Notes under the pieces: generated by a model
What the model was told of the DNA's origin: nothing
Databases searched by the model: none
What the model saw: the letters and a program-made list of their open reading frames with translations, nothing else
Program-made: the position numbers and the translations under genes
Part shown: piece by piece, positions 10,701 to 21,489 of the stretch
How positions within the stretch are numbered: the stretch's first letter is position 1
How the letters are laid out: every line of letters begins with the position of its first letter
Assembly (NCBI GenBank): GCA_031841125.1
Contig: CM063106.1
Location: 46,241,806 to 46,305,805 of the forward strand
Reading direction: 5' to 3'
Length of the DNA stretch: 64,000 bases
Source of the DNA: Acanthococcus lagerstroemiae
Lineage: Eukaryota; Arthropoda; Insecta; Hemiptera; Eriococcidae

Positions 10701-13700
10701 TCATTTGTTAAAATCAGATTGAATAGATATTGTAATTCATAACGGCTGACGACGGGATTGCAATGAGTTTAATCTGGTGACAACAACTCGTCTACACCAT
10801 TGTTTTAGAAATTTTGACTTTTCAGCAGGAAGGCTTTACATAAATTTAAATACGTGAAAATTGTTGCTTAAAGAACACTAGGTACTTACAATGTGTTTCA
10901 CGGTTATCAGTATTTTTTAAATTTCGAACGGCAGCATAGCAGCATACTCCTGAGACAAGTCTCGCTCTTCCCTAGCCGTGCAATATGGTTATCTTGTGAT
11001 AACATTTCTTTTATTTCTGTACTTCCAGGACTAGTGCCTTCACTTGATATAAACTTGATAGTCGTTGACTGGGATTCTTATGAGTTTTTTAATCAAACTT
11101 ATACTAGAAACATTACGGGGCCTCGAGTCGCCAAATTTGTGGCCCAATTCATTGAACGCTTATATAAGTATGGAGCGAATGCCAAACAAATGTACCTCAT
11201 AGGTTTTAGCACCGGTGGACAGATTGTTGGTTTGGCTTCGAAATATCTCAATCTCAAGTACCCTAGGATTTCGAGACTACTTGGTAAACATGAATTACTG
11301 TCTCTCATGAAACATCTACTCCTATTATTTAACTTTTGTATACAAATGCATTGACTCGCTGCAACACACTACGATCCACTTTGTAGCCGTAGATCCAGTT
11401 GGTGCTTGCTACAATTATCTTCCACCATCGCAAAGGCTAACGAGCACCGACGCCGATTTTGTAGAATTGATGCATTGCACGTTTGGAAATTACGGCGTTC
11501 CTTTGGATTATCGAGGAAAGGTAACCTTCTACATGAATGGCGGAATCGTTCAACCGCCATGTTTGAATCAAACAGATAGTAAGTTACTAACAAAAATATC
11601 ATCATACTGGTTCCACTAAGAGCGTAAATAGGAAATTCTCGGAAAAGGGAAGGGAAGGATTCGGAAAAATTTGACCGATAGAGGGGAATCTGCAAAATTT
11701 CATCCATATGAGTGCGTGCAAATGAAAGGGGCCTAAGTGACAATTAGGCCCTTTAGCGAACATCGACTATTCTGATGCCCTGAAGCGCGCCCTATCGAGT
11801 AGTGAAAACCGCGTGCTGATATCTATAATAGTCGCAGAGTTATCAGTCGTATTAAATTTTCTGTTCAAGCAGTTTTCAATACTACTGAAAAAATTTGACT
11901 GGTTTGGTGGATTCGTTGTGTTCTTGTATTAATTTCGCATTAAAATACCTTTTTGGACCATAACAACATAGATTAATATTCAAGTTTGATGCAAAAATTC
12001 ACTGCCAATGAAAAGGGCATTCATAGAGTCTACTTTGAAAAATTGCCGAAAATAGGATTATTTCTACCAAAGGTACATCAACTGATTTGGAATGTTAAAT
12101 TAATTTCTCATTAGAATACCTTTTTAGACCATAACAACATAGATTAATATTCAATTTTGGTGCAAAAATTCACTGCCAATGAAAAGGGCACTCATAGAGT
12201 CTACTTTGAAAAATTGCCGAAAATAGGAACATATTTCTACCGAAGGTACATCAACTGATTTGGAACGTTAAAGACATCTAGTTTAGTACCTTTTTTACCG
12301 CACGTTTTTATCTCTGTTTATTCTCATGTGGTAACAAACTGAAACTTTGAACGCGTTTATCTCAAAACTACGTTTTTGCTCTTAGGCCCCTTTCATTTGC
12401 ACGCACTCATATTTTGACTTGACAAGAAAAAAATCTCAAGTATAACATAGGGTGTGTGGTTCCAAGATGACACAGTAAAATTATTTTTGGGTATATCTGA
12501 TGAAGTTTTTTTTTCAAACAGCTTGAAATTTTTATCAAAAAATGATGTATATTAAAGGATTAAAATGAGCCAATAACGAATGGTCTATCACTTTTTGAAC
12601 TCAAGATATGGTAACAAATACTTGCAGTGATCAGCTGTGTCATATTGGAACCCTGGTATGATACCTTCGATCTACCCGTAGTAACATGAATGCGCACTCT
12701 TACATTTTCCTGACGCCGGTTTGTAAATCTACTCCTAGCTCGGCAAATAATGATGCAAAAGCTGAAGTACATACATCATTCGAAAGTGTATTTCATATAA
12801 AATTCAATGAGTATAAAACAAACCTGCTCATTTTCGTATTGTTCTTCACATCACTATTTCCATGACAATGAAAAATTACAATAATTGGAGCGAAATCCAA
12901 ACTATCGCGAAAATAGATAAGAAACACTTTATTTATCCGTCATTTTTGGCTTTCCACACCGTGGTTTATACACTAGACGCGTACAATGAGCGCATTACCA
13001 GTGTTGCCAATATCATACTTTTCGAGAAATCATCACTGCGCACTCTTACATTACCTTCCCCATATAATGGGAAAGGTCAACTTCAATTGTCAAGGCCCTT
13101 TCCTGCCTTTTCGTACTTCCTAGAATCAAATTTTTTACAAGCAGCTCTATACGAGTAATTCTTTTCTCGAACTAAATTTACGGCCTTTTTCATATCTTCT
13201 GTATCAAATTGACCTCGGGTTGTTTTTCGTTGATATATCCTGCACCCATTTATATAAAAATATATGAAAATTAATACGTGTCATCTTCGAACCCCAAAAA
13301 AATATGTCATCTTGGAACCAACGTTTTCTTCATGTTTAATGTGGTATTTGTCGTGACTAAAAAAAGTTATGATTATGAATTCAACGTCATTCAATGCAGA
13401 TGAACTTATAGTTGTATAACATATTCGAAATTCATTTACCAGTTAAACAAATTAGTTTCTCAATAAATAAAAAAACGGACTTGAAAATTTTTTACTTTTG
13501 GCATTCAAAAACATGTTTTTAGTAATATTACGAGATTGTTTTCTGATAATTATTTCGTTCACATACTAAAATGAGTGTTATGTTGCCACATGTCTGCAAT
13601 ATAAGTTTGACCTAAATAGTACTAATAACGGACGAGATATTCGAATTTTCATCGTGGAACCCGTGTCATCTTGGAACCACTAACCCTACAGTTTTATTTC

Positions 13701-16700
13701 ACAAGCCCTAGTTTTACCGGTTCGCGGTGGGAGGGGGAATATATCCTCTATTCTCCTCCCTATTCATGCCACAGTCTTTAATTTTTGCTGTTTCAACTAC
13801 GAAGGCAAAACGACGCGGATTTCTACTCCCCTATGTTAAAATATTTCTTATGACGACTGATTATAAAAACATAGAAGCCGAGAAGGACTTTCATTAGTTT
13901 TTAATACTAGGTTCCTATTCGATTTTATTTATGTAGCTCGTAGGTAGGTACTCAGGTACTGGTAAGTACCTACCTACCTACCTAGAATTTTCTATTGTTT
14001 AGCCTATACTTTGCATGCTGCCATCAGTTGCTCACATTTATTTTCAAATACAAACAATGACTATTCAGTTTTTTTTTTTCAGTCAACGAGGCGGCTCTCT
14101 GCAGCCACGATTTTTCATGCAAAGGATATTTCTTCGAATCTTTGCAGAATTTCAACATGTCTCTCGGTGTGAAATGCGATAGTTTCGAGCAATATAAACA
14201 GAAAACTTGCGACTGCACAAAGACAGCCAAGTTGGGTTTCTACACTGAGCGTTCGTTAGTATGCTATTTTATTCATAAAATACTTTTATCGTTATTAACT
14301 GAGGAAATATTGGATTTCTTAGTCCCTCCACCCCCATGCCATAGAATTTAATAGTTTTTATAGCTCTCATAGCGAAGGCGATAAACTAGAACCGACAAAT
14401 CGATTATTATTCCATCCCCAGGTCCTCTTCTTTCGTTATATCTATAAGGTGGACCAGGGTCAGTGGAATCTCCAGTCTTCTGAATTCAACTGTGACGTAT
14501 TACAAAACTTGATAAAATACTCGTATATTTTTTGGAAATAGAAGTTATTCAAAGTATTCTAAATTACGAGTGAAAATTTGAGAATGATCGAATACGATAT
14601 TTTTTGGCAATTAGCTCGAACGTAATTTTTGTTACATTGGTTCATTTCGAAGCAAGTAAAACCCAGCACATGGGACTAGTAGGTGAGAAACCAGCATTTA
14701 TTTTTGCTCATAAATTAACACCCAGCATCAAACGAGTAAGAGAGAACATTGCAAATAAGCTGTAAGACGACTTCATATACAGAGAAAATCCGTAGCTGGA
14801 CTTTTATTTTCTGAATTGTTTTACATTAGCTCAAGTGGACGCTTGAGTAAAAATCGACCAAGCGACGTCTCTGTAGACAAAATAAGTTATTAGTAGCTAT
14901 CGTTGGAAAGAGCGTGAAAAGTAGAATTTTTAAACATTGGGGTTTCTGATACATAATGCGTATCCACGTTTGAAAAAGCTATCAGTAAACGCTTTGTCCG
15001 TAAACCGGCATTATTCATTGGCTTTTAATATTAGGGTAAAGTATGTCACAATGACACATGGGATTTATACCTGCACTAGAGTGCGTTGCAAAATTATCTG
15101 TGCGGGTGTTAGCGGATGAAAATGAGAGAGTGATCATGTGTACTTTCAAATAGGAACACTGCTATCTTCAGTAGGGTAAAAAACTGAGTAGAAATAATTC
15201 TGCCAGTAGAACTGATTAGAATTTAATTTTTTTGATGATGATGCAGTCGAATTTAGGATAAATTTTCTTTGAAAGTGAATTTCTAATCGACTTAATGATA
15301 GTTGAAGTTTGCTACACGCTTACGGTAAATCATACGTGATCACTCACACATATGCAGGGCTGCCAACACTTGAAACTCTAAGTTTAAATCCCAATTGCCA
15401 CAATGATACACGCATCATTTTGAGCCGAACTATTAGCGCTCTCTACTGGGGGAATGTACAGAGTTGGGTAAAAAGCTTAGACCATTTATATAATATACTA
15501 CGTAAAAGTGATGAAACATTGCTCTATCCAGTTCGTCAGCAAAATTAGCCGTATGTTTCTTTCCAGAATTTTGACAAAGTATTTTCTGATAACTAAACGG
15601 AGCGCGACTAAGAAAATAGAAGTTGTGGGGGAACGCCATAGTGGTTTTGCGGCACCGGAACCGAGACGCACAAAAATGGGTCAAATGTGATACTTTGACG
15701 GTCGCACCGCGGGCAAGTGACCGTTGAGCAAAATTGAGCTTGAAATACTGCATGCACAAAGCTGTTGTTACAGCGAACATGATTGGCTAGCGTTTCAGCA
15801 GCCACTACGTCTGGTCTGCCGGTGAAATTCACCTGTACATGTCTCATTCGTTAGTTTTATCATATCCAATAGCGTTGTACAAGCATTCTCTTTCTCTTAC
15901 ATGAGAATATCGCCAATTTACGTAATTTTTGCCATAGTGCCACAAAGACACATTCATCTTGTATAGGTACTGTCACAATGACACATATTCTAAAATATTG
16001 AAATTATTGCAAATTTCACTGAATGTTTTATTTTCCTACTGGTTAAAGATGATTCGCAAAAAAGGAGAGAAAAAAAACTTCTGGTAGTTCTTTTTATGTT
16101 TTCACGTCATTTTCGAACATTTATTTATACTCATATATCAATAATTTTCGTATTTTCCAGAATCATAATTAATTGATTATATCAGCCCCGTGGAGAGAAA
16201 AATAGGGTCTGGGGAATTTCCTCGAGCCCCCCACTTCTTCCAGTTCATTTTGTTCTTTTGTCAGATAGAAAAAAATTATAAGCTACGAGATAAGAGGTAT
16301 CTTTTATGGTGTAAGGAGTGATTGCTGATTTGATGTACAGTATTATGTAGCCGTAAGCGTTGAAATTCAGGCCTTTAAAAATATCAGGTCCCTTGAAAGC
16401 CCAGGCTCTGGGTATTCCCCCTTACCTTCCCCCTCTCTCGTCAGGGTTAGATTATAATCGTAAAACGTTTTTAATTAAATTTTGTAAGATGTTTAAAGGA
16501 AAGTTGACAATTTTTCATACTCTTTCATTTTTTTAGCTGTGTCAAAGTGGCAGCACCCCAATCGTCTTTTGTGTCACCGTGGCAACTTTGAAACATATGC
16601 ATTTCAGATGGGTGCCATTGTGGCAACCTTCTGTATCATGGTGGTAGTCAAAGTTGCCACCCTGACACAAAATGAATTTTTTTTTCTTTTCAATTTTACA

Positions 16701-16821
16701 AACCCCTCCAATGGTTGTATCTGTTCAAAATTTGCGCAACATGTACCTTATTCCGTTAACTTTGGATAGCCACAGAGAGAAAGAGAAAGAGAAAGAGAAA
16801 GAAAAAGAGAAAGAGAAGGAG

Positions 16822-16855
<34 letters not shown>

Positions 16856-16856
16856 G

Positions 16857-16900
<44 letters not shown>

Positions 16901-18237
16901 AAACGGGTAACTGTACAGAGTGGGAATGTAAAAAATGTATCAAAGTGGCATACTTTATACCCTACGTTTTCTCAAAAAACAGATTCTGTCGCTTGGTCAG
17001 TTTTTGCTCAACAGCGTCCAAGTAAAAAGGAACAACTAGGACCAAATAATTAAACGCAAGATTCTGAGTTCACTGAATCTGAACTATTGGTTGAATCACT
17101 CTTTTCAGGTCCCAATGAATGAAAAACTTCATTTATTTTATTGAAGAAGTTATGTTTCACTCCCAGAAAAGTTTTTTTTCTATATATATATTTTTTAAAT
17201 ATTCTTTGCCCTACTGGAAGAAAAGTCTGCCACTTCTGTGATTAATCAAAACTGTCAAAAACAGTGAAAAAATAAACTGATATCTGTGTAAGTGTAATTG
17301 GTATGGGTTCCACTTCCTCCATCACCGATTTTTAGGGTAGGTCAGTACAATTCTTAGCGCGTATACATAAATAAATAATTCAACTCTATATTGCAGTATT
17401 CTACTGCTTTTAAACAAGTATTTGGTTAAATCAACCCAGGCATATTCGATAAACAGTCAAGTTTTAAAAAGAAAATTGTAACCCTTCTGTGAATTTAATG
17501 TATAAGTAAAAACACCTAAATAAGGAAACCAGATAACATTGCTCAGACGAACAGTTTCACTGGTCATTCTACTTGGATTAGCCTGTTACCGTTGAGCAGG
17601 CGCTCTAACCAAACCCCTTCCTGTTATCTCACTGGAGGACAGAATTGGCAAGAACCACTGATAATTCTGCCGGGTTTCTTTCTTTTCCAGCCAATCGTTG
17701 AGATTCTTCCTGTTTCCTAAAACTTTAGCAGAACAACAAAGTGATTGCGTTGAATGCATTGAATTATCAGCGGGATAATAGGAAGGTTAGAGCACCCGCG
17801 AAACAGAGTAACAAACTAATTATTTTGATACGTAGTATAGGTAGTAATATGCGAGTACTTATGCAGTATTTCCACTAGAGAGCGCTCATTTAACCATAGC
17901 TCGTGAGACTTGCCTCTGGTTCTCCTTATCTTGATCTAGCTTATATTACCTATATCCAGTGTAGCTTGGAGATGATATTAATAATAACTTTTTGGGAAGT
18001 AAGCTGGCATCCATTTACCGTGCATAATAGAGTCTTTTCTTATGCATCGCATTTGTTGCCAAATTCGTGGAACAGTTTTTCAGGTCCTCCTTTTTTGTTT
18101 GTGAAGGTACAATTATTAGACTATAACTGATAGAAAAATGTTTGTGCAGGGCTCGAGGACTGTATTTTGTGGATACAATTCCTTTTTCTCCTACTTCTAA
18201 TAACAGAAACTGTGCCTGTAGAACACGTTGGTTCTAA
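7775..18237 (+). CDS. Secreted lipase, pancreatic-lipase / phospholipase A1 family, 7 exons
   Basis: Exons 7775-7880, 8000-8165, 8512-8651, 11029-11283, 11387-11578, 14083-14254 and 18150-18237 join in phase (1,2,1,1,1,2) to a 372-residue protein ending in TAA. Exon 1 encodes a signal peptide (hydrophobic VSTIVIFAAAYIFC). Exon 3 begins in the LFTRMNPRVPQ strand typical of the family. Exon 4 has NLIVVDWDSYEF and the nucleophile elbow GFSTGG (family form GHSLGA). Exon 5 has VDPVGACY, with the catalytic Asp, and FYMNGGIVQPPC. Exon 6 has CSHDFSCKGYFFES, with the catalytic His. Exon 7 ends GLYFVDTIPFSP. The usual oxyanion HG after the first strand reads YSTG here, so activity may be changed. Likely substrate is a neutral lipid or phospholipid outside the cell. 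Introns 3, 5 and 6 are swollen by mobile elements. Confidence 0.85.
8745..8916. mobile_element. Short MITE with GATCAGTGGCGTAGC ends
   Basis: GATCAGTGGCGTAGCT at 8745 is mirrored by GCTACGCCACTGATC at about 8901-8915. It holds paired G- and C-rich runs and AAAATCGCCGATATTA. A diverged relative lies at 28664-28937. It sits in lipase intron 3. Confidence 0.75.
8990..9242. mobile_element. MITE-like element with CCCGATCT ends and repeated GTGTCAA
   Basis: CCCGATCTGCAA at 8990 pairs with TTGTAGATCGGG ending near 9239. Inside, TTGACAC or GTGTCAA occurs at least five times in both orientations. It resembles the refrain elements but lacks a clear TA at the left edge. It lies in lipase intron 3. Confidence 0.5.
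9378..9813. mobile_element. hAT-type non-autonomous element with 8-bp target duplication
   Basis: CAGTGATGTTAGATGA at the left and TCATGTCTAACAACACTG at the right are inverted copies. AGAATTAA (9370-9377) and AAAATTAA (9814-9821) match at 7 of 8 bases, as expected of a hAT target duplication. Inside, TTTTGTCAT(T/G)TCGTTTAGCA-like strings recur at least four times. It is in lipase intron 3. Confidence 0.65.
10444..10618. mobile_element. Hairpin MITE with 41-bp arms
   Basis: GGTTAGTCAGTTTTCCTTCC at 10444 continues to 10484 and is mirrored at 10578-10618 with about two mismatches. Weaker similarity extends outward (CATACAC / GTGTATG). The loop is about 93 bp. It is in lipase intron 3. Confidence 0.7.
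11706..12412. mobile_element. TIR element with perfect 32-bp ends
   Basis: ATATGAGTGCGTGCAAATGA at 11706, continuing to 11737, is an exact reverse complement of 12381-12412. TA occurs at both edges and fits a TA target. Inside, a segment of about 174 bp is duplicated in tandem (from about 11929 and 12103), with the copies mostly identical. It lies in lipase intron 5, 127 bp after the exon. Confidence 0.75.
11929..12270. repeat. Tandem duplication, about 174-bp unit, two copies
   Basis: Both copies carry ACCATAACAACATAGATTAA, TTCACTGCCAATGAAAAGGG and GGTACATCAACTGATTTGGA in the same order, with a few substitutions. They lie inside the TIR element at 11706-12412. Confidence 0.8.
12450..13686. 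mobile_element. Refrain element B, TA-flanked, about 1.24 kb
   Basis: The left terminus is TA-GGGTGTGTGGTTCCAAGA. The right terminus, reverse-complemented, is GGGTTAGTGGTTCCAAGA, followed by TA at 13687-13688. The phrase GTGTCATCTTGGAACC or its reverse is at 12458-12473, 12637-12652, 13278-13293, 13304-13319 and 13663-13678. No credible protein is encoded. It is in lipase intron 5, 37 bp after the previous element. Confidence 0.75.
15608..15832 (-). pseudogene. Exon-like fragment of a USP31/USP43-type ubiquitin-specific protease
   Basis: The minus strand reads VNFTGRPDVVAAETLANHVR, then CNNSFVHAVFQAQF, CPRCDRQSITFDPFLCVSVP and VPQNH. This is the start of the zinc-finger (CPRC) and following strand of the USP catalytic domain in the USP31/USP43 group, which cleaves ubiquitin chains. 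A possible acceptor (CTAAC branch-like site, then TGTACAG) precedes the coding part. No donor is visible; the frame wanders (YGVPPQLLFS) and stops near 15608. No neighbouring USP exon is seen nearby. It sits wholly between the ends of refrain element C and antisense in a lipase intron, so a transposon-captured exon is the simplest reading. A genuine exon of a dispersed minus-strand gene is the alternative. Confidence 0.55.
16776..16899. repeat. GA-rich microsatellite
   Basis: (GAGAAA)n passes into (GAAA)n and then (GA)n over about 124 bp. Long frames on both strands here are artefacts of the repeat. Confidence 0.95.
17577..17822. mobile_element. Small inverted-repeat element
   Basis: ATTAGCCTGTTACCGTTGAG at 17577 through GCTCTAACC matches, in reverse complement, GGTTAGAGCACCCGCG through AACAAACTAAT at about 17787-17822, with several mismatches. 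CCTGTTATC and GATAATAGG are also paired further in. It is in lipase intron 6. Confidence 0.5.
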
Positions 18238-19167
18238 TTCAAACTAGTAGATATCGATTAACAACAAACGAGATGTAAGTACGCACACACTAAGTTATCT
18301 CATTTTAGTTTAATAATATGCAAATGATTCGAATTGATTTTCTTGTTCTGTACAATATTAGTAAAATATAGTTATGAAACTGCATGTATGTATCTCTATA
18401 TTGACCATGGATGGGCTAGCTCTTATCCCCCGCAAATAATCCGAATTGATTTTCTTATTCTATCTAACATTAGTAATAGATATATCTACCTATATGAAGT
18501 TATGGAATCGCATGTCTGTATCAAACATATGGATGGGAAAGTTTATCCTACTCCACTGTTCATGTGTTTCTATGATGTTTCTTCGAACATTTCTTAAAAA
18601 TTTATCAGCAGTCCCTAATTCGGGTGTATAATTTCGATGACCTTCATTAAGATTGGGTTGGGACAGTCAGTAGAAATTCTGTAGTGTAGATATATCTCTG
18701 ACGTTCTGATATTCACGCACTCCTTCACTGTAAAAATAACTCTTATTCGACTCTGGTAAAAGTTAGTACCTATATACTATAATTCTACTAGAGTTTAGTT
18801 GATATACTATAAGTTTATAGGTACATTTTTGTATGTAGGTAATTGCAGTAAATTTTACCAAAATCTAATGAAAATGCCTTAGTCCTACGTATAATTTGTC
18901 ATTCAAGAGTGCGCGAATAGCTGAATGTCGGAGACTTTTGGATGTTAGAATTTCTAGTGCTTTCATCTCAATTTCTTTCTGTGTGTGTATGTACAACATA
19001 TGAAAGATAGGGAATCTAGACACAGAAGTGAGGAAAACAGACATCACATCTGAAGGGAAATCATCAACCGGATTTTTCCCAATTCTTACTGTTGAGAAAT
19101 GACGATGAATTCCAAGTTGAAATACCTAAATCATACACAAACTTGCGAATTATAATAAATTACTAAC
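18238..19167. other. Lipase 3' flank with a degenerate duplication
   Basis: No gene recognised. Segments from about 18330 and 18440 share CGAATTGATTTTCTT(G/A)TTCT, then an ATTAGTAA(A/T)A block, GCATGT, and ATGGATGGG, so they form an old tandem duplication with a period near 110 bp. The lipase polyadenylation signal was not identified. Confidence 0.5.
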
Positions 19168-19467
19168 GATTGGAGGAAGTCGATAACGTGGAACTGTGGG
19201 ATCGCTGCTCGATCGTTGCTCCCGTCTGCAATCGGTCTCTTTACCGTCTTCGATACTTTCGATGTTGTCACTTTCTGCTGCTTGTCGTTCGGCTCCATCT
19301 CTATACCTTAGGCCGCAAAACGGACACGTACTACTTCTGGCTGAGAGAAAATCGAGGGCGGAGAAGTTGAAATTCCGATAGTGATTTATGGCCAGTTTAC
19401 AGGCTGCGCAAACGCCGAAATAAGAAACTAAATCGTCGTCGTCGCATTCCGATGGTACCGTATCGTC
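19168..19467 (-). CDS. Probable exon with two CxxC pairs, gene unidentified
   Basis: An open minus-strand stretch of 100 codons starts after a strong acceptor (TTTTATCTTCTCAG, with a TGACTAG branch-like site upstream). It ends at ATC followed by GTTAGT. It begins acidic (DDTVPSECDDDD), then FGVCAACKLAINHYRNF, NFSALDFLSARSSTCPFCGL, and a polar tail rich in Glu, Arg and Ser. The pairs CAAC and CPFC, about 30 residues apart, could bind zinc. Codon use is balanced and unlike the AT-rich junk frames around it. I do not recognise the protein. It could be an exon of the same minus-strand gene as 1-856 or of a separate gene continuing on either side. Confidence 0.5.
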
Positions 19468-20110
19468 CTGAGAAGATAAAACTATTCTAGTCACTCGAGT
19501 TCGATTGCGTCTACCAGTAAGTATAGGCAGGTAATTCCACATAGAAAATCGAGTTGAAAAAGCATTTTCAACCTGCTGTTCAGAGCTATATGGCATCAGA
19601 ACGAAGGATATGAAGTAAATTGTACTCCCCCCTCCCCCCCCAAAAAAAAATTATAAATAAAAATAATAATAATAAATTTGGAAGGATCCAGAAATTTAAA
19701 AAAAAAAATACAAAGCTATTCATCAAGTCGATAAAGAGGCAAACTGAGAGTATGGAGACGAGATTTTACGAGATTTTTTGTTTGTTGATTCGGTGTTCAG
19801 AGAACTTTTTTTTGTACTAGTCAAATGAAATTTTTGTGTACCTACTTGAAAAAAACCTTACAACTTTTGTGGTTCCCAGGCAGGTAACTGAACTTTTCTC
19901 AGTCGTATAGAAAGTACAGTGTACAGTTCTCCTTTTACTAACTTTATCACAAACTGTTAAATTTCCCCTGTCAATTTATCAGATTCCATTAATCTACTGG
20001 CTTGAACGATTCAGTCATTTAACAAATCAATCCAATATCTCCCGAACTCATCATTTTTACCTATTAAATAACCCCCCCAGCAAACACATCAGATGACTGA
20101 TCGGAGGCCT
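19468..20110. other. No gene recognised
   Basis: AT-rich sequence with an A run near 19640 and mixed C runs. It is the intron or upstream side of the exon at 19467-19168. Confidence 0.4.
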
Positions 20111-20407
20111 GCCTATGAGAGAAAGGTGCGACACCATAGACGCTGATTTTTCAAATCTTCAGTGGGTGCGCAAGCACACTTAGAGGTACATTAAAAGAAC
20201 CAAAAAAGATTATGATGGGGGCGGTTGGTGGGTTTCCAAATTGATAATTTGTTTGTAAGTATCTACTAAGGCATTTTGAAGGGAAGAGATAAAAATCAAA
20301 CTATGTCATTTAGAATTCGATGTCTTATGACTGAAATTTTAGTGGGTGCTCAGCCGCGAACACCCACGGAAATCGGCGCCTATGTGCGTCACACCCTAGG
20401 CATAGGC
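20111..20407. mobile_element. MITE with GCCTATG...CATAGGC ends
   Basis: GCCTATGAGAGAAAGGTGCG and CACCATAGACGCTGATTT at the left are imperfectly mirrored at the right by AAATCGGCGCCTATGTGCG and CACCCTAGGCATAGGC. GTGGGTGC occurs near both ends. The pattern resembles short MITEs common in hemipteran sequence, from memory. Confidence 0.6.
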
Positions 20408-20931
20408 AAAGCGCTTATTTGGCATTTCAACTTCATATGGCAAATTCAGTAATCATTTAGGTAACATAATTGGTCCGTGTGAGAAGCTCGTTTTCGTTTA
20501 TAGGGTGAAGTACCATTCGTAGGTCACTAACTAGTACGATCACAAGCGTAGCCCGGAGGGGCTAGTGACGCCCAAGACTCTGAATGAATGATTTTGTCTA
20601 AAATTTCTTTTTTGTAAATTAGGCATGTGTACCAAAAAAGGCCACGGTTTTTGTGGATATTTTGCATGCGATAAAAAATGTTTTGACCCACTGTGCTGGC
20701 AGTGTCGGTTGCTACTTCCTCCCTTCGTACAATCCTTTCAATCAACGCTACGCTTATGAGTATGGATTTTAAAAATATGCTTTTGCATGTTTCTTTCTGT
20801 TGAACTAAATAGGTAGGGATGTCCATGTTATTTTTGTTATTCTTAGAATTTCAATAAGAGAAACATTAAAGAACCTCAGATTTGCCAACAATGTAATATT
20901 GATCTCTAGTAGTAAATAACAGCTGGAGGAA

Positions 20932-21141
20932 ATGACCCAGAACTTAATAGTCCACAAAGAGGAAGTGGATTTAGAAATCAACAATAACAAAACCAAATTA
21001 TTATCGATAGATAGCGAGGAAGACTACATAAAGATAAGAAATTACTTGATAGAAATTGTTGAAGACGCAATCTACCGAGGACAGTTAATAGGTTTGAAGA
21101 ATAAGATCAGTAAGGAAATCTACAGAAGAGTAACGATATAG
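20932..21141 (+). pseudogene. Possible LINE reverse-transcriptase relic
   Basis: A short frame reads KEEVDLEINNNKTKLLSID, which resembles the L(K/E)IN..KTK segment after the catalytic loop of RTE-type reverse transcriptases. Nothing else of the domain is visible and the frame ends soon after. The match is weak. Confidence 0.3.
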
Positions 21142-21489
21142 CATGGAGTGAATTTTGGAGTCTGAAACACATCTTTGAATTAACATACAGAAACGAATCG
21201 AAGAACATAATTTTTAACAGCTGTATTAGGGTGTGTCCCTTTGTGAAAGTTTCGAGGAATGTAGCTTTGTTATTTTTTATTTCATAACCGATCTTTACTA
21301 GCTAAATCGCTGTTATCTAAAAAAATATTCACTTCAGGACCAAAATACAAATAACATATAAGATGTTCCTTGTTAAATCTCCTATAAAAAGATCCTATAA
21401 AACTTTTCTTTAGTAAACATAGGCATCGAGATAATCGTAAAAATGCGTGGAATTTTCGAAAAATATAGGTTTTTTTAAATTACAAAATA

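Larger units (their letters stand above)
15034..16962. mobile_element. Refrain element C, TA-flanked, about 1.93 kb, with an exon-like cargo
   Basis: TA-GGGTAAAGTATGTCACAA at the left pairs with the complement of the right end (GGGTATAAAGTATGCCAC), followed by TA at 16963-16964. Variants of TGTGTCAAAGTGGCA occur at 15043, 15930, 15971, 16538, 16570, 16612, 16652 and 16937, in both orientations. Between 15608 and 15832 it carries a minus-strand fragment of a ubiquitin protease, and near 16776 a GA microsatellite. It lies in lipase intron 6. Confidence 0.7.

Noticed and set aside
12862..13158. 98-residue plus-strand frame inside refrain element B
   Set aside because: No recognisable motif, no homologous frame in the other refrain elements, and composition like its surroundings.
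16672..17025. Long Lys/Glu frame and its Ser/Leu/Phe mirror
   Set aside because: Both arise from the GA microsatellite at 16776-16899.
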